From NCBI GenBank assembly GCA_947254205.1, contig CAMYCE010000013.1:1-30440 (forward strand): 30,440 nucleotides of DNA. Direction: 5' to 3'. Source of the stretch: an uncultured Prevotellaceae bacterium. Its GTDB lineage: Bacteria; Bacteroidota; Bacteroidia; Bacteroidales; Muribaculaceae. Made by a program: the position numbers and the translations under genes. The notes beneath the pieces were generated by a model, which was given only the letters and a program-made list of their open reading frames with translations, did not search any database and was not told the DNA's origin. Positions 22,983 to 30,440 of this stretch are shown piece by piece; within the stretch, counting starts at the first letter, position 1; each line of letters opens with the position of its first letter.

Positions 22983-24035
22983 TCAAGCATGCAGAATCTT
23001 GTAGATGAGCTCTTGCAACAAGTCATAGGCATCTTGACGTGATCCTTGCCCTTTGCTTTTCACATCGCAATCTCGCAAATAGCTGATGATGTTGACACAT
23101 GCTCTTGTGTTGTAGTTGCGTGTGGCTTCTTTGAATTTGCGCACCCTATAAATTGACCTTGCTCCCAATTGGGCCATTAAGCCTTCATCGGTTTTATTTT
23201 TGGCAGTATTCACCAGCAACACATTGGAAAACAAGCCATAGAGCATGCTCACCGTCACCACCACCGGATTGTTTTTGGGATTGCGTCGATAGTAGTCGAT
23301 AATCTTAAAAGCCTTCTCGCTGTGGCGTGCTATCAGGGCATCTTCAAGTTCAAAGTTGTTGTAGTCTTTGCTGATGCCAATGTTTTCTTCTATCAATGCC
23401 GGTGTGATGCGCAAGTCGCTTTTCACAAGCAGTCGCAACTTGTCGATTTCGCCAAACATGCGCGACAAGTCGGTGCCCACAAAATTGGCAAGCATTGAGG
23501 TCGATTTGTCATCGATGTTTAGCTTCAACGACTGGCAATAGTCTTGTATCACACGGGGCAAGTCGCGCTCGCGCAACTTGGCCGATGAGAACACCACGCC
23601 CGATTTATTGGCCTTCATTGCATTCAAGAACTCGGTTGCCTTGATGCTGCCTCCCTTGTAGCACACTATCAAAATGGTGCTTTCGAGCGGTTTCTCGGCA
23701 TAGAATTTGAGCATGTTGAGCTCGGCATTGTTTTGCTTGTTGTTGGCCTTGCCCACATTTTGAGCTTCTCGCAACACCACCACTTGATATTGCGACATGG
23801 CAGGATATTGCTTGCAAGAGGCTATCACATTGCGAATGTCAACGTCCATGCCATAGTTGATTGAAAGATTGAAGTCGCGCTCATCGATGCTGAGTGCATT
23901 GTCGACAATGAGGTCGCTCAACTGGTCGATATAATAGGGCTCCTCGCCCTGCAACACATAGATTGGGCGGAATTTCTTGCTTATAATTTCATTGCGTAGC
24001 GAGAAGTAACTCACCTCTTCCTTTTTTGGTGGCAT
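22983..24035 (-). CDS. holA: DNA polymerase III delta subunit
   Basis: A 350-residue clamp-loader subunit that opens the beta sliding clamp. Near the N-terminus it shows the family pattern YVLQGEEPYYIDQLSDLI, then a long segment with YQVVVLREAQNV and a helical C-terminal collar domain (LYGLFSNVLLVNTAKNKTDE). Delta has the AAA+ fold without Walker motifs, as seen here. Length is close to the family norm (about 340). The start is the ATG at 24035. It is divergent from the HsdR_N-like gene across a 71-base spacer with only weak promoter-like boxes, and converges on the barrel gene with 21 bases between stops. Confidence 0.92.
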   Translation of the reverse strand: MPPKKEEVSYFSLRNEIISKKFRPIYVLQGEEPYYIDQLSDLIVDNALSIDERDFNLSINYGMDVDIRNVIASCKQYPAMSQYQVVVLREAQNVGKANNKQNNAELNMLKFYAEKPLESTILIVCYKGGSIKATEFLNAMKANKSGVVFSSAKLRERDLPRVIQDYCQSLKLNIDDKSTSMLANFVGTDLSRMFGEIDKLRLLVKSDLRITPALIEENIGISKDYNNFELEDALIARHSEKAFKIIDYYRRNPKNNPVVVTVSMLYGLFSNVLLVNTAKNKTDEGLMAQLGARSIYRVRKFKEATRNYNTRACVNIISYLRDCDVKSKGQGSRQDAYDLLQELIYKILHA

Positions 24036-24106
24036 TGTGGCTTGAATGTGTGATTAATAATTGCTAAATTTACAATCAATTTGCGAGTTGTGCAAATCTA
24101 AAACCA

Positions 24107-24559
24107 ATGCAGAAATTAAATCTTCCTGACTATCAGTTCAATATAAAAAAGAACGAAAAAGGGGCATGGATTATATTTGATAATCTGCGTCGCAAGTTCA
24201 TCACGCTCACTCCCGAAGAATGGGTGCGACAAAACTTTGTGACCTTTCTCATTCAAGAAAAGAAATTCCCTGCAGCGCTCATGGCCAACGAAATTTCACT
24301 GTTGCAAAACGGCATTAAACGCCGATGCGACACGCTGGTGGCCGATGGCAATGGCAACCCGCTGGTGATTGTGGAATATAAAGCCCCACACATCAATATC
24401 ACACAGCAGGTTTTTGACCAAATTGTGCGCTACAACATGGTGATGATGGCTGGCTATCTCATTGTGTCGAACGGACTATCACATTATTGCTGTAGAATCG
24501 ACTACACGACTAAGTCCTACCATTTCTTGAAAGATATTCCCAATTACAGCGACCTTTAG
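24107..24559 (+). CDS. Stand-alone HsdR_N-like PD-(D/E)xK protein
   Basis: A 150-residue protein matching the type I restriction enzyme R N-terminal domain family (HSDR_N_2) found as a free-standing gene in Bacteroidetes. The nuclease-fold residues are visible: Glu62 in MANEISL, Asp75 in KRRCDTLV, and Glu90-x-Lys92 in VEYKAP, giving the D...ExK pattern; Gln105 fits the downstream helix. There is no helicase, HsdM or HsdS gene nearby, so it is not part of a restriction system here. It sits head-to-head with holA and its last 4 bases overlap the end of radA on the other strand. Whether it cuts DNA and which process it serves are unknown. Confidence 0.8.
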   Translation: MQKLNLPDYQFNIKKNEKGAWIIFDNLRRKFITLTPEEWVRQNFVTFLIQEKKFPAALMANEISLLQNGIKRRCDTLVADGNGNPLVIVEYKAPHINITQQVFDQIVRYNMVMMAGYLIVSNGLSHYCCRIDYTTKSYHFLKDIPNYSDL

Positions 24560-25941
24560 CCAAACAAGTGGCGAAAGGCTTCTTCAACCTTAGCCACCTC
24601 TACAAGTTTAATTTTCAGCTTGCTTGTGTGCAAGCCCTTGGTGTTGTTGGCAGGAATGATGATGGTGTTAAAACCTAATTTTTCGGCCTCGGCAATGCGT
24701 TGATCAATGCGAGTGATTTGCCTGATTTCGCCCGACAATCCCACCTCGCCACTCATGCACACCCCTTTACTGACGGGCATGTCCACATTGCTCGACAAAA
24801 TAGAGCAAATCACAGCCAAATCGAGAGCAGGGTCATTCACTTTGAGCCCGCCTGCAATGTTCAAGAACACATCTTTTTGAGCCAGTTTAAAGCCCACACG
24901 CTTCTCGAGCACGGCAAGCAACATGTTCATGCGTCGGGGGTCAAATCCTGTGACCGAGCGTTGAGCTGTGCCATAGGCAGCCGTGCTCACCAATGCTTGA
25001 GTTTCTATAAGAAAAGGGCGTGCGCCATCAACCGTGACTCCAATAGCCGTTCCCGACAACGACTCGCTACTTTGCGAAAGCAACATCTCGCTGGGATTGG
25101 TGACTTCGCGCAATCCATCTTGCTTCATTTCATAAATACCAATTTCGCTTGTGTTGCCAAATCGGTTTTTGATGCTGCGCAAAATGCGATACATGTAGTG
25201 GCGGTCGCCCTCAAATTGCAACACGGCATCAACAATGTGCTCAAGCACCTTGGGGCCTGCAATGCTCCCCTCCTTGTTGATGTGGCCAATGAGAATAACC
25301 GGCGTGTTGGTCTCTTTGGCATAACGCAGAAAGGCAGCTGCACATTCACGCACTTGGCTCACACTGCCTGCCGCCGAATCCAGCTGGTCGCTGGCAATCG
25401 TCTGTATTGAATCGACAATAATCAAATTGGGCTTTTCGGCACGAATGCTTGCAAAAATATTGTCGAGAGAAGTTTCACACAGCAAGTAGCACTCACAATC
25501 CATCTTGCCTCCGGCAATGCGGTCGGCTCGCATGCGCAATTGTTGTGGGCTTTCCTCGCCCGAAATATAGAGCACCTTGCGCGACCTGATGCGCAACACG
25601 TTTTGCAACACCAGTGTCGACTTGCCAATGCCGGGCTCTCCTCCCACCAAAATGATAGAACCGGGCACCAACCCACCGCCCAACACACGGTCGAGCTCCA
25701 CACTGGGCAACTTGATGCGAGGCAATTCTTCGGTCTTGATGTCTCCAATTTTAATGGGAGCTATCACCTTGCGTTCTCCTCCGGCATGCCCCAATAGCGA
25801 TGTCGAGCGAGAAGCCTTGGGTGCAACAGGTTCTTCTATATAGGTGTTCCACTCGCCACAAGCAGGGCAACGACCCACCCACTTGGGCGACTCGGCACCG
25901 CAATTCTTGCAGTAGAACATCGTTTTCAATTGTTTTGCCAT
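24556..25941 (-). CDS. radA: DNA repair protein RadA/Sms
   Basis: A 461-residue RecA-like ATPase that drives branch migration of recombination intermediates. The N-terminal zinc finger uses Cys11, Cys14, Cys25 and Cys28. Walker A is GGEPGIGKST at 100-109, Walker B is LIIVDSIQ near 173-180, and the RadA-specific KNRFG is at 258-262. The C-terminal Lon-protease-like domain (VGLSGEIRQI, NTIIIPANN) lacks a protease dyad, as is normal. The start lies 9 bases after the stop of the RNA methyltransferase gene, so the two form an operon. Its stop overlaps the convergent HsdR_N-like gene by 4 bases. Confidence 0.96.
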   Translation of the reverse strand: MAKQLKTMFYCKNCGAESPKWVGRCPACGEWNTYIEEPVAPKASRSTSLLGHAGGERKVIAPIKIGDIKTEELPRIKLPSVELDRVLGGGLVPGSIILVGGEPGIGKSTLVLQNVLRIRSRKVLYISGEESPQQLRMRADRIAGGKMDCECYLLCETSLDNIFASIRAEKPNLIIVDSIQTIASDQLDSAAGSVSQVRECAAAFLRYAKETNTPVILIGHINKEGSIAGPKVLEHIVDAVLQFEGDRHYMYRILRSIKNRFGNTSEIGIYEMKQDGLREVTNPSEMLLSQSSESLSGTAIGVTVDGARPFLIETQALVSTAAYGTAQRSVTGFDPRRMNMLLAVLEKRVGFKLAQKDVFLNIAGGLKVNDPALDLAVICSILSSNVDMPVSKGVCMSGEVGLSGEIRQITRIDQRIAEAEKLGFNTIIIPANNTKGLHTSKLKIKLVEVAKVEEAFRHLFG

Positions 25942-25950
25942 CTTCTATCT

Positions 25951-26724
25951 TTATTTTGAACTCGACAATACCCCACGTCTAAACTCGCTAATCGCAATTG
26001 CCGCTGCAACTCCCACATTGAGCGACTCGCTTGTGTCGCCAGCATGAGGCCATGAGGGAATGAGCAATCGGCTTGTGACCTTAGCTGCCACCTTGGCACC
26101 TATGCCTTGCCCCTCGTTGCCAAACACCACAAAGCCCTTGTTTTGCAAAGGAGAATTATAAATGTTTTCGCCATCGAGAAAAGTCCCCCACACGGGTAGG
26201 TCGGGATACTCGTCGAGCAAGTCTTCAAGGTCGCCATAGTGCACCTTTACTCGCGAAATCGCCCCCATAGTGGCTTGCACTACCTTGTGATTAAACACAT
26301 CGACGGTGCCCACACTGGCAAAAATGTTGCGAATTCCATACCAGTCGGCCAGACGAATGATTGTGCCCAAATTGCCAGGGTCTTGAACATTGTCGAGCAC
26401 AATGTTGAGATTTTCATTTACCTCATGACTATCAACCTCATAACGTGGCAAGTCATAAACTGCTATCACATCGCTGGGCGTGCTGAACTGCGAAATTCTC
26501 GACAGCTGTTGGTTGTTGGCCAGCACAATTTTATCGTGCATCGAAGCATTGGCAAGACGGTCGTGCCATGCACGTGTGCAAATGAGCCAGCGACAATTAA
26601 AAGCTCTCCATGTGTCGCGCACACACTTGGTGCCTTCGGCCACAAACAGGCCTTCGGCTTCGCGATATTTCTTGGCCGACAGCGAACGCACCGTCTTGAT
26701 AATGCCATTGTTAATTTCAATCAT
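25951..26724 (-). CDS. SpoU/TrmH-family RNA 2'-O-methyltransferase
   Basis: A 257-residue SPOUT enzyme expected to methylate ribose 2'-OH groups in rRNA or tRNA with SAM. The three SpoU motifs are intact: DNVQDPGNLGTIIRLA at 111-126, VFGNEGQGI at 200-208 and SLNVGVAAAIAISEF at 234-248. The N-terminal 95 residues form the substrate-binding domain common in RlmB/TsnR-like members (LFVAEGTKCV at 26-35). The exact target site cannot be assigned from sequence. It precedes radA with a 9-base gap. The region upstream is short, because the terminator of the BspA-like gene ends 36 bases before its ATG. Confidence 0.9.
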   Translation of the reverse strand: MIEINNGIIKTVRSLSAKKYREAEGLFVAEGTKCVRDTWRAFNCRWLICTRAWHDRLANASMHDKIVLANNQQLSRISQFSTPSDVIAVYDLPRYEVDSHEVNENLNIVLDNVQDPGNLGTIIRLADWYGIRNIFASVGTVDVFNHKVVQATMGAISRVKVHYGDLEDLLDEYPDLPVWGTFLDGENIYNSPLQNKGFVVFGNEGQGIGAKVAAKVTSRLLIPSWPHAGDTSESLNVGVAAAIAISEFRRGVLSSSK

Positions 26725-26759
26725 TTTATTTTTTTTCTCAATGAAATAAGCAAAATAAA

Positions 26760-26799
26760 TCTGTAGGTTTTTGACTATAAAGGTACAAAAACCTACAGA
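26760..26799. terminator. 14-bp perfect hairpin after the BspA-like gene
   Basis: TCTGTAGGTTTTTG (26760-26773) pairs perfectly with CAAAAACCTACAGA (26786-26799) across a 12-base loop. On the minus strand it follows the BspA-like stop by 30 bases and runs into ATTTATTTT, so it should end that transcript. The minus-strand loop contains TACCTTTA, a near match to the -7 promoter element, which may serve the downstream methyltransferase gene. Confidence 0.6.
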
Positions 26800-26828
26800 A
26801 CCTTAAAAATTTTATTGGTGGCCTTGTG

Positions 26829-28061
26829 TTAAAGAGCTACCTTAAAAACTTTTCCCATTGTTTTAACAATATAGATGGCTTGAGTGGGCAATGCAATCAC
26901 TGCCTCATTGCCTCGATAGGCTACTTTGCCATCAAGAGTGAAAATTTCAACTTGTGCATTGGCTGCAAGAGCACCAATGGTGAGATTTCCATTGCAAGCC
27001 TCAATAGCAATTTCTTGCTCAAGCACCTGCTCTACCGAAGATTGAGGGTCTAACTCTTGCATGTGGTCAAATTGCTTCCAACCAAACTGCTTTTTATAGG
27101 AATCAAGCGAGCCTTTGGGCACAAAGAGCGTGGCATTGGCATAGGCATTGTCGTCAAACACATAGCGCATATCTACAATTGAAGTGCGACATGCCACAGG
27201 ATTTAAAGCTGTGACTTTGGTGATATTTTTGCAGTTGCTAAAAGCCTCATCGGCAATGCTATCGATGCCGGCTCCTATCGTCACAGTAGTGAGAGCCTCG
27301 CAATTGGAAAACGAATAGCCACCAATCAATTTCACAGCATCACCCACCACAAGTGTTGTCATGCCCGTGCAACCTTGAAAAGCAAGGTCACCAATTTTGG
27401 TAACTTGGTTAGGAATTTTCACATCAACAAGTCCCGAACACTCCTGAAAAGCAAGGTCTTCAATGCTTTCGAGCCTTTCGGGGAAAACGATTGATGTGAG
27501 CCCTGTGCAGCCACACAGCAATGAGCGGCCAATAGTTGTGACTTTATCGCCAAATGTCACTTCCTTTAAGCTCGTGATGTCGAGACAAGGCGAATAACCA
27601 TGAGCCTTATCGGCTGTGTATGAAATGTTGCGTCCCAAGTGTAAAGACTTTAATGGGCAACCATTAAACAACCCTTTTTTCTTGTCGTTGCTTCCAAGAG
27701 TTAAAGTGCTCTCGCCATCTTCAATAGAGACTCTTGCCAAAGCTTTACAACCCAAGAATGCATTATCGCCAATTTTCTCAACCGAAGCAGGCACACTCAC
27801 CGAAGTCAAACCAATGCAGTCGCTAAAAGCTTTTTCATCAACAGCAACCACCTTATAGGTCTTGCCATCATGAGAAACACTGCCGGGCACCACAATGTCA
27901 CCCGCATAAAGGGACTCACCTTTCACAACCTTGCAAGTTAAATCGCCGGGAGAAACCACCGAGAAGAAAAGTCCTTGCACCGAAAAGTCGGCTGCATTCA
28001 CGTTAATGCCACACAATAGTACAATTGTTGCACTCAAAAAATTCAGTAATTTTTTTTTCAT
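26829..28061 (-). CDS. Secreted BspA-like leucine-rich repeat protein
   Basis: A 410-residue exported protein. The signal peptide (about 1-23) is KKK followed by a hydrophobic core and ends NVNA. From about residue 55 to 310 it contains LRR_5/BspA-type repeats of about 23 residues with the pattern A-F-x-x-C-x-x-L-x-x-V-x-I-P, for example AFSDCIGLTSVSVP and AFQGCTGMTTLVV. Such proteins sit on the surface of Bacteroidetes and bind host or bacterial proteins. The last 80 residues (AQVEIFTLDGKVAYRG ... YIVKTMGKVFKVAL) resemble the type IX secretion sorting domain type A. No T9SS gene is in the window, so export route is inference. A palindrome overlaps its promoter. Confidence 0.85.
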   Translation of the reverse strand: MKKKLLNFLSATIVLLCGINVNAADFSVQGLFFSVVSPGDLTCKVVKGESLYAGDIVVPGSVSHDGKTYKVVAVDEKAFSDCIGLTSVSVPASVEKIGDNAFLGCKALARVSIEDGESTLTLGSNDKKKGLFNGCPLKSLHLGRNISYTADKAHGYSPCLDITSLKEVTFGDKVTTIGRSLLCGCTGLTSIVFPERLESIEDLAFQECSGLVDVKIPNQVTKIGDLAFQGCTGMTTLVVGDAVKLIGGYSFSNCEALTTVTIGAGIDSIADEAFSNCKNITKVTALNPVACRTSIVDMRYVFDDNAYANATLFVPKGSLDSYKKQFGWKQFDHMQELDPQSSVEQVLEQEIAIEACNGNLTIGALAANAQVEIFTLDGKVAYRGNEAVIALPTQAIYIVKTMGKVFKVAL

Positions 28062-28075
28062 GTTTCTTAGTTATT

Positions 28076-28103
28076 CAAAATTTAATTACACAGGAAGTTC
28101 CTG
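28076..28103 (-). promoter_or_regulatory. BspA-gene promoter with embedded palindrome
   Basis: On the minus strand the -7-like sequence TTAAATTTTG (28085-28076) lies 15 bases before the ATG. Immediately upstream, 28091-28103 is the perfect palindrome CAGGAA-G-TTCCTG, and a TTTTTG -33-like box lies beyond it. The palindrome thus occupies the promoter spacer, where a repressor would block transcription. Confidence 0.4.
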
Positions 28104-28250
28104 CTATCAAAAAGCGGTGCTAATTTATTGAAAATTAAGCAAACGACAAAAAATATACTCAAGAAATCAACACAATTCAAGTCATGATGCATTGAAAATA
28201 TATTGCAAAAAGAAAATGGACTGCTAATGGGTTGTCTCAATAATTTTAGC

Positions 28251-28258
28251 TAAATTTG
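28251..28258 (+). promoter_or_regulatory. Promoter -7 element of the kinase cluster
   Basis: TAAATTTG at 28251-28258, giving a leader of about 68 bases before the first kinase. The -33 match is weak. The rest of the 271-base spacer back to the divergent BspA-like gene is A/T-rich with no other recognised signal. Confidence 0.45.
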
Positions 28259-28332
28259 TAGAAACATTTGCGTGAAAACACAAAACTAAACACGCAATTT
28301 TCTAATTATCAAGACGAAATACAAGAAAAACG

Positions 28333-28968
28333 ATGCATATCGTCATTGCCGGAAATATAGGTAGTGGAAAAACCACGCTCACCAATTTGCTCGCCCACCA
28401 TTATGGCTGGGAGCCACGCTTTGAGCAAGTGGAGTTTAACCCCTATCTCGACGATTATTACAAAGATATAGCTCGATGGTCGTTTAACATGGAGGTTTTT
28501 TTCCTCAAGGAGCGATTTCGCGACCTGCTCGAAATCGGCCAATCGACCAACACAATTATTCAAGATCGCTCAATATTTGAAGGTGTGTATGTGTTCACGG
28601 CCAACAATAAAGCCATGGGCAACCTCTCGGAACGTGACTATGAAACCTACATGGAGCTTTTTGAAGACATGCTTGAGGTGGTGAAACTACCCGACCTCAT
28701 GATATATTTGCGCGCCTCGGTGCCTCATCTTGTCGACAATATCGAAAAACGTGGTCGCGACTATGAGCAACAAATGCCTCTCGACTACATCAGCAATCTC
28801 AACGATCGATATGAAGACTTTATATACAATAAATATAAAGGAAAGGTGATGACGATTGATGTTGACAATATCGACTATCAAAACAATCCCAAAGATGCTC
28901 GAAGCATCATCAACCGCATTGATGGAAAGCTTTTTGGGTTATTTAGCAACCAACAAACAGAACAATAG
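28333..28968 (+). CDS. Deoxynucleoside kinase (first copy)
   Basis: A 211-residue kinase that phosphorylates deoxynucleosides to monophosphates in the salvage pathway. The P-loop is GNIGSGKTT at 7-15. FEQVEFNPYLDDYY at 30-43 contains the probable catalytic Glu31 and the family NPYL. DRS at 78-80 is the conserved substrate-site motif, and KRGRDYEQ is the arginine-rich lid. Length agrees with bacterial dCK/dGK-type enzymes. Which base it prefers cannot be told. A close paralogue follows after 4 bases, in the same orientation and sharing all motifs without gaps through the first 90 residues. Confidence 0.9.
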   Translation: MHIVIAGNIGSGKTTLTNLLAHHYGWEPRFEQVEFNPYLDDYYKDIARWSFNMEVFFLKERFRDLLEIGQSTNTIIQDRSIFEGVYVFTANNKAMGNLSERDYETYMELFEDMLEVVKLPDLMIYLRASVPHLVDNIEKRGRDYEQQMPLDYISNLNDRYEDFIYNKYKGKVMTIDVDNIDYQNNPKDARSIINRIDGKLFGLFSNQQTEQ

Positions 28969-28972
28969 AAAC

Positions 28973-29593
28973 ATGCACATTGCAATTGCAGGAAATATTG
29001 GTAGTGGAAAAACCACACTCACCAAGATGCTGGCTAAACGCTATGGCTGGACTCCACAATTTGAACCCGTGGACAACAACCCCTATCTTGCCGACTACTA
29101 TGAGGACATGGAAAGATGGTCGTTTAACCTGCAAATTTATTTTTTAAATAAGCGTTTTCGCGATGTTGTAGAAATATCAAGGTCGAAAGAAACGATTATT
29201 CAAGACCGCACAATCTTTGAAGATGCCCGCATCTTTGCCCCCAACTTGCACGACATGGGGCTCATGAGCGATCGCGATTTTGCCAACTATACCGACCTTT
29301 TTGAACTCATGATTTCGCTGGTGAAGTTGCCCGACCTCATGGTCTACATTCGCGCTTCAGTGCCACACCTTGTGAATCACATTCAAAAACGCGGACGAGA
29401 GTATGAACAAACCATGCGACTCGACTATCTCAAGGGACTGAATCAGCGATATGAAGACTGGATTGCTACCTATAAGGGCAACATGATTGTGATAGATGGA
29501 GACAACACCGACTTTGGTGAAAATGCCGATGACTTCAAAAAAGTGACCGACCTCATCGATGGTCGCTTGTATGGATTGTTCTCCGACATATAG
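28973..29593 (+). CDS. Deoxynucleoside kinase (second copy)
   Basis: A 206-residue paralogue of the previous gene. P-loop GNIGSGKTT at 7-15, FEPVDNNPYLADYY at 30-43, and KRGREYEQ in the lid. The substrate-site motif reads DRT at 78-80 instead of DRS, and residues 84-92 differ (DARIFAPNL against GVYVFTANN), so the two copies may prefer different bases. ATG 28973 is chosen over upstream in-frame ATGs because those would overlap the first gene and because it aligns exactly with the first copy's N-terminus. Lactobacilli carry tandem kinases that form heterodimers; a similar pairing here is inference. Confidence 0.9.
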   Translation: MHIAIAGNIGSGKTTLTKMLAKRYGWTPQFEPVDNNPYLADYYEDMERWSFNLQIYFLNKRFRDVVEISRSKETIIQDRTIFEDARIFAPNLHDMGLMSDRDFANYTDLFELMISLVKLPDLMVYIRASVPHLVNHIQKRGREYEQTMRLDYLKGLNQRYEDWIATYKGNMIVIDGDNTDFGENADDFKKVTDLIDGRLYGLFSDI

Positions 29594-29636
29594 ATCTTCG
29601 GGCTCCCCCCCCACACACAATAACTCCTCTCTCATC

Positions 29637-30383
29637 ATGAACAAAAACACCCTGTTGCGACTTCAAGCCTTGGCTCAACGCTATGAAACTGCAAGTTTTA
29701 TCGACGGAGACCCAAGTTGGGCCATGCATCAAGTTGAAGGAGTTCAAAATCAAGAACTCATGGCATTTATTGCCTCTTGCTTGAGCTATGGCCATCGCAA
29801 GCAATTCATGCCCAAAATCAAGTTCTTTATCGACCAATCGAGCGGTAACCTTGTGGAGTGGATTGCCAGCAAGGCCTATCAAGCTGTGTTGCCCGATGTG
29901 CCAGCAAGTTATTATCGCTTGCAATCGCATCATCACATGAGAGAGTTGCTCAACGCCCTGCACGGCATGCTCATGCAACATGGAAGCATGGGGGCCTACA
30001 TGAGGACACAAGCCTCCACAGCGCCACAAGCCATTGAGGCAATCACCACATTTTTCAAGAATTGGGACGTGGGACACTCGGTGCCACAAAACACGCAATC
30101 GTCGTGCAAAAGGGTGTGCATGTTTTTGCGGTGGATGGTACGCGACAACTCACCTGTTGATTTAGGGTTATGGACTTTTATCGACAAGCGCACATTGCTC
30201 ATTCCTCTTGACACTCACGTGATGCAAGAAGCACAAAAGTTGAAACTCATCGACAGTAAAACTCCCGGCATGAGCACAGTCATCAAGCTCACTCAAGAAT
30301 TGAAGAAAGTGTTTCCCGACGACCCTTTAAAAGGCGACTTTGCCCTCTTTGGCTATGCTGTCGACGACACACGACAGGGCTAA
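29637..30383 (+). CDS. TIGR02757 (DUF2400) family protein
   Basis: A 248-residue cytosolic protein of the DUF2400 family, seen in Bacteroidetes and epsilon-proteobacteria. Family features are the N-terminal FIDGDPSWAMHQ, the middle FIASCLSYGHRKQF and the C-terminal CKRVCMFLRWMVRD followed by VDLGLW and LLIPLDTHV. The last part recalls the helix-hairpin-helix DNA glycosylase fold (lysine and P-x-D-x-H positions), but catalytic activity is unproven. ATG 29637 is preferred over an in-frame ATG at 29559, which would overlap the upstream kinase. A run of eight C's (29605-29612) lies 24 bases before the start. It probably shares the kinase transcript (gap 43). Confidence 0.85.
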   Translation: MNKNTLLRLQALAQRYETASFIDGDPSWAMHQVEGVQNQELMAFIASCLSYGHRKQFMPKIKFFIDQSSGNLVEWIASKAYQAVLPDVPASYYRLQSHHHMRELLNALHGMLMQHGSMGAYMRTQASTAPQAIEAITTFFKNWDVGHSVPQNTQSSCKRVCMFLRWMVRDNSPVDLGLWTFIDKRTLLIPLDTHVMQEAQKLKLIDSKTPGMSTVIKLTQELKKVFPDDPLKGDFALFGYAVDDTRQG

Positions 30384-30440
30384 TCGACTATTAAACCCAA
30401 ATCGGTCATTAGGTTTCTTTGTTTTTGTCAAATTATTTTG
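30384..30440 (+). other. 3' flank, weak hairpin
   Basis: The last 57 bases hold a weak AAACC (30393-30397) / GGTTT (30412-30416) pairing followed by a T-rich stretch. It may be a terminator. No gene start is visible before the window ends. Confidence 0.2.

Noticed and set aside
24107..24559. Type I restriction system
   Set aside because: Only an N-terminal nuclease-like domain is present; no helicase, methylation or specificity gene lies nearby.
28856..28972. 39-codon upstream extension of the second kinase
   Set aside because: It would overlap the first kinase out of frame; the P-loop position matches the first copy only with start 28973.

Overview
The window reads as a Bacteroidales chromosome, probably a Muribaculaceae- or Prevotella-like gut bacterium; the family assignment is inference. 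Signs are the Bacteroidetes promoter signature (TTTG, about 20 bases, then TAnnTTTG) ahead of most transcription units with little Shine-Dalgarno sequence, a fused FeoA-FeoB iron transporter, a split methylmalonyl-CoA mutase (mutA-mutB), a BspA-like leucine-rich surface protein, a DUF4153 membrane protein and a TIGR02757 (DUF2400) protein. No rRNA, tRNA, CRISPR array, transposase or integrase was seen.

Region 1 (1 to about 2.2 kb) is accessory DNA. The minus-strand start of a phage prohead protease runs off the left edge. To its right lie a strong promoter followed about 70 bases later by a perfect terminator hairpin (candidate small RNA), a leader with its own terminator-like hairpin, an orphan 100-codon gene, and about 700 bases of gene-less DNA with inverted repeats, a degenerate tandem repeat and an array of TGTAAA motifs spaced at one-helical-turn multiples. 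It looks like the edge of a prophage or phage-derived element.

Region 2 (2.2-6.8 kb): two tandem MarC-family membrane proteins, the FeoAB transporter, and a convergent SAM-dependent methyltransferase containing an 8-base G tract. Region 3 (6.9-12.1 kb): prfA, a DUF4153 membrane protein and pyrF in one probable operon, then pgk as its own unit with a clean terminator. Region 4 (12.2-17.8 kb): mutA-mutB, which interconvert succinyl-CoA and methylmalonyl-CoA in the propionate pathway, facing a cysteine desulfidase-like gene (cyuA/UPF0597) across two strong terminators. Region 5 (17.9-26.7 kb): replication, repair and RNA genes (dnaG, holA, radA, a SpoU/TrmH RNA methyltransferase) interleaved with a LysM plus periplasmic-binding-fold envelope protein, a small outer-membrane beta-barrel and a stand-alone HsdR_N-like nuclease-fold protein. 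Region 6 (26.8-30.4 kb): a secreted BspA-like protein with a palindrome in its promoter, two tandem deoxynucleoside kinases and a TIGR02757 protein.

Most of the window is ordinary core genome. The parts least explained by known families are the first 2.1 kb (phage gene, candidate small RNA, phased motif array), the Cys-rich insert in MutA, the stand-alone nuclease-fold protein and the duplicated kinases. No complete new system is demonstrated.
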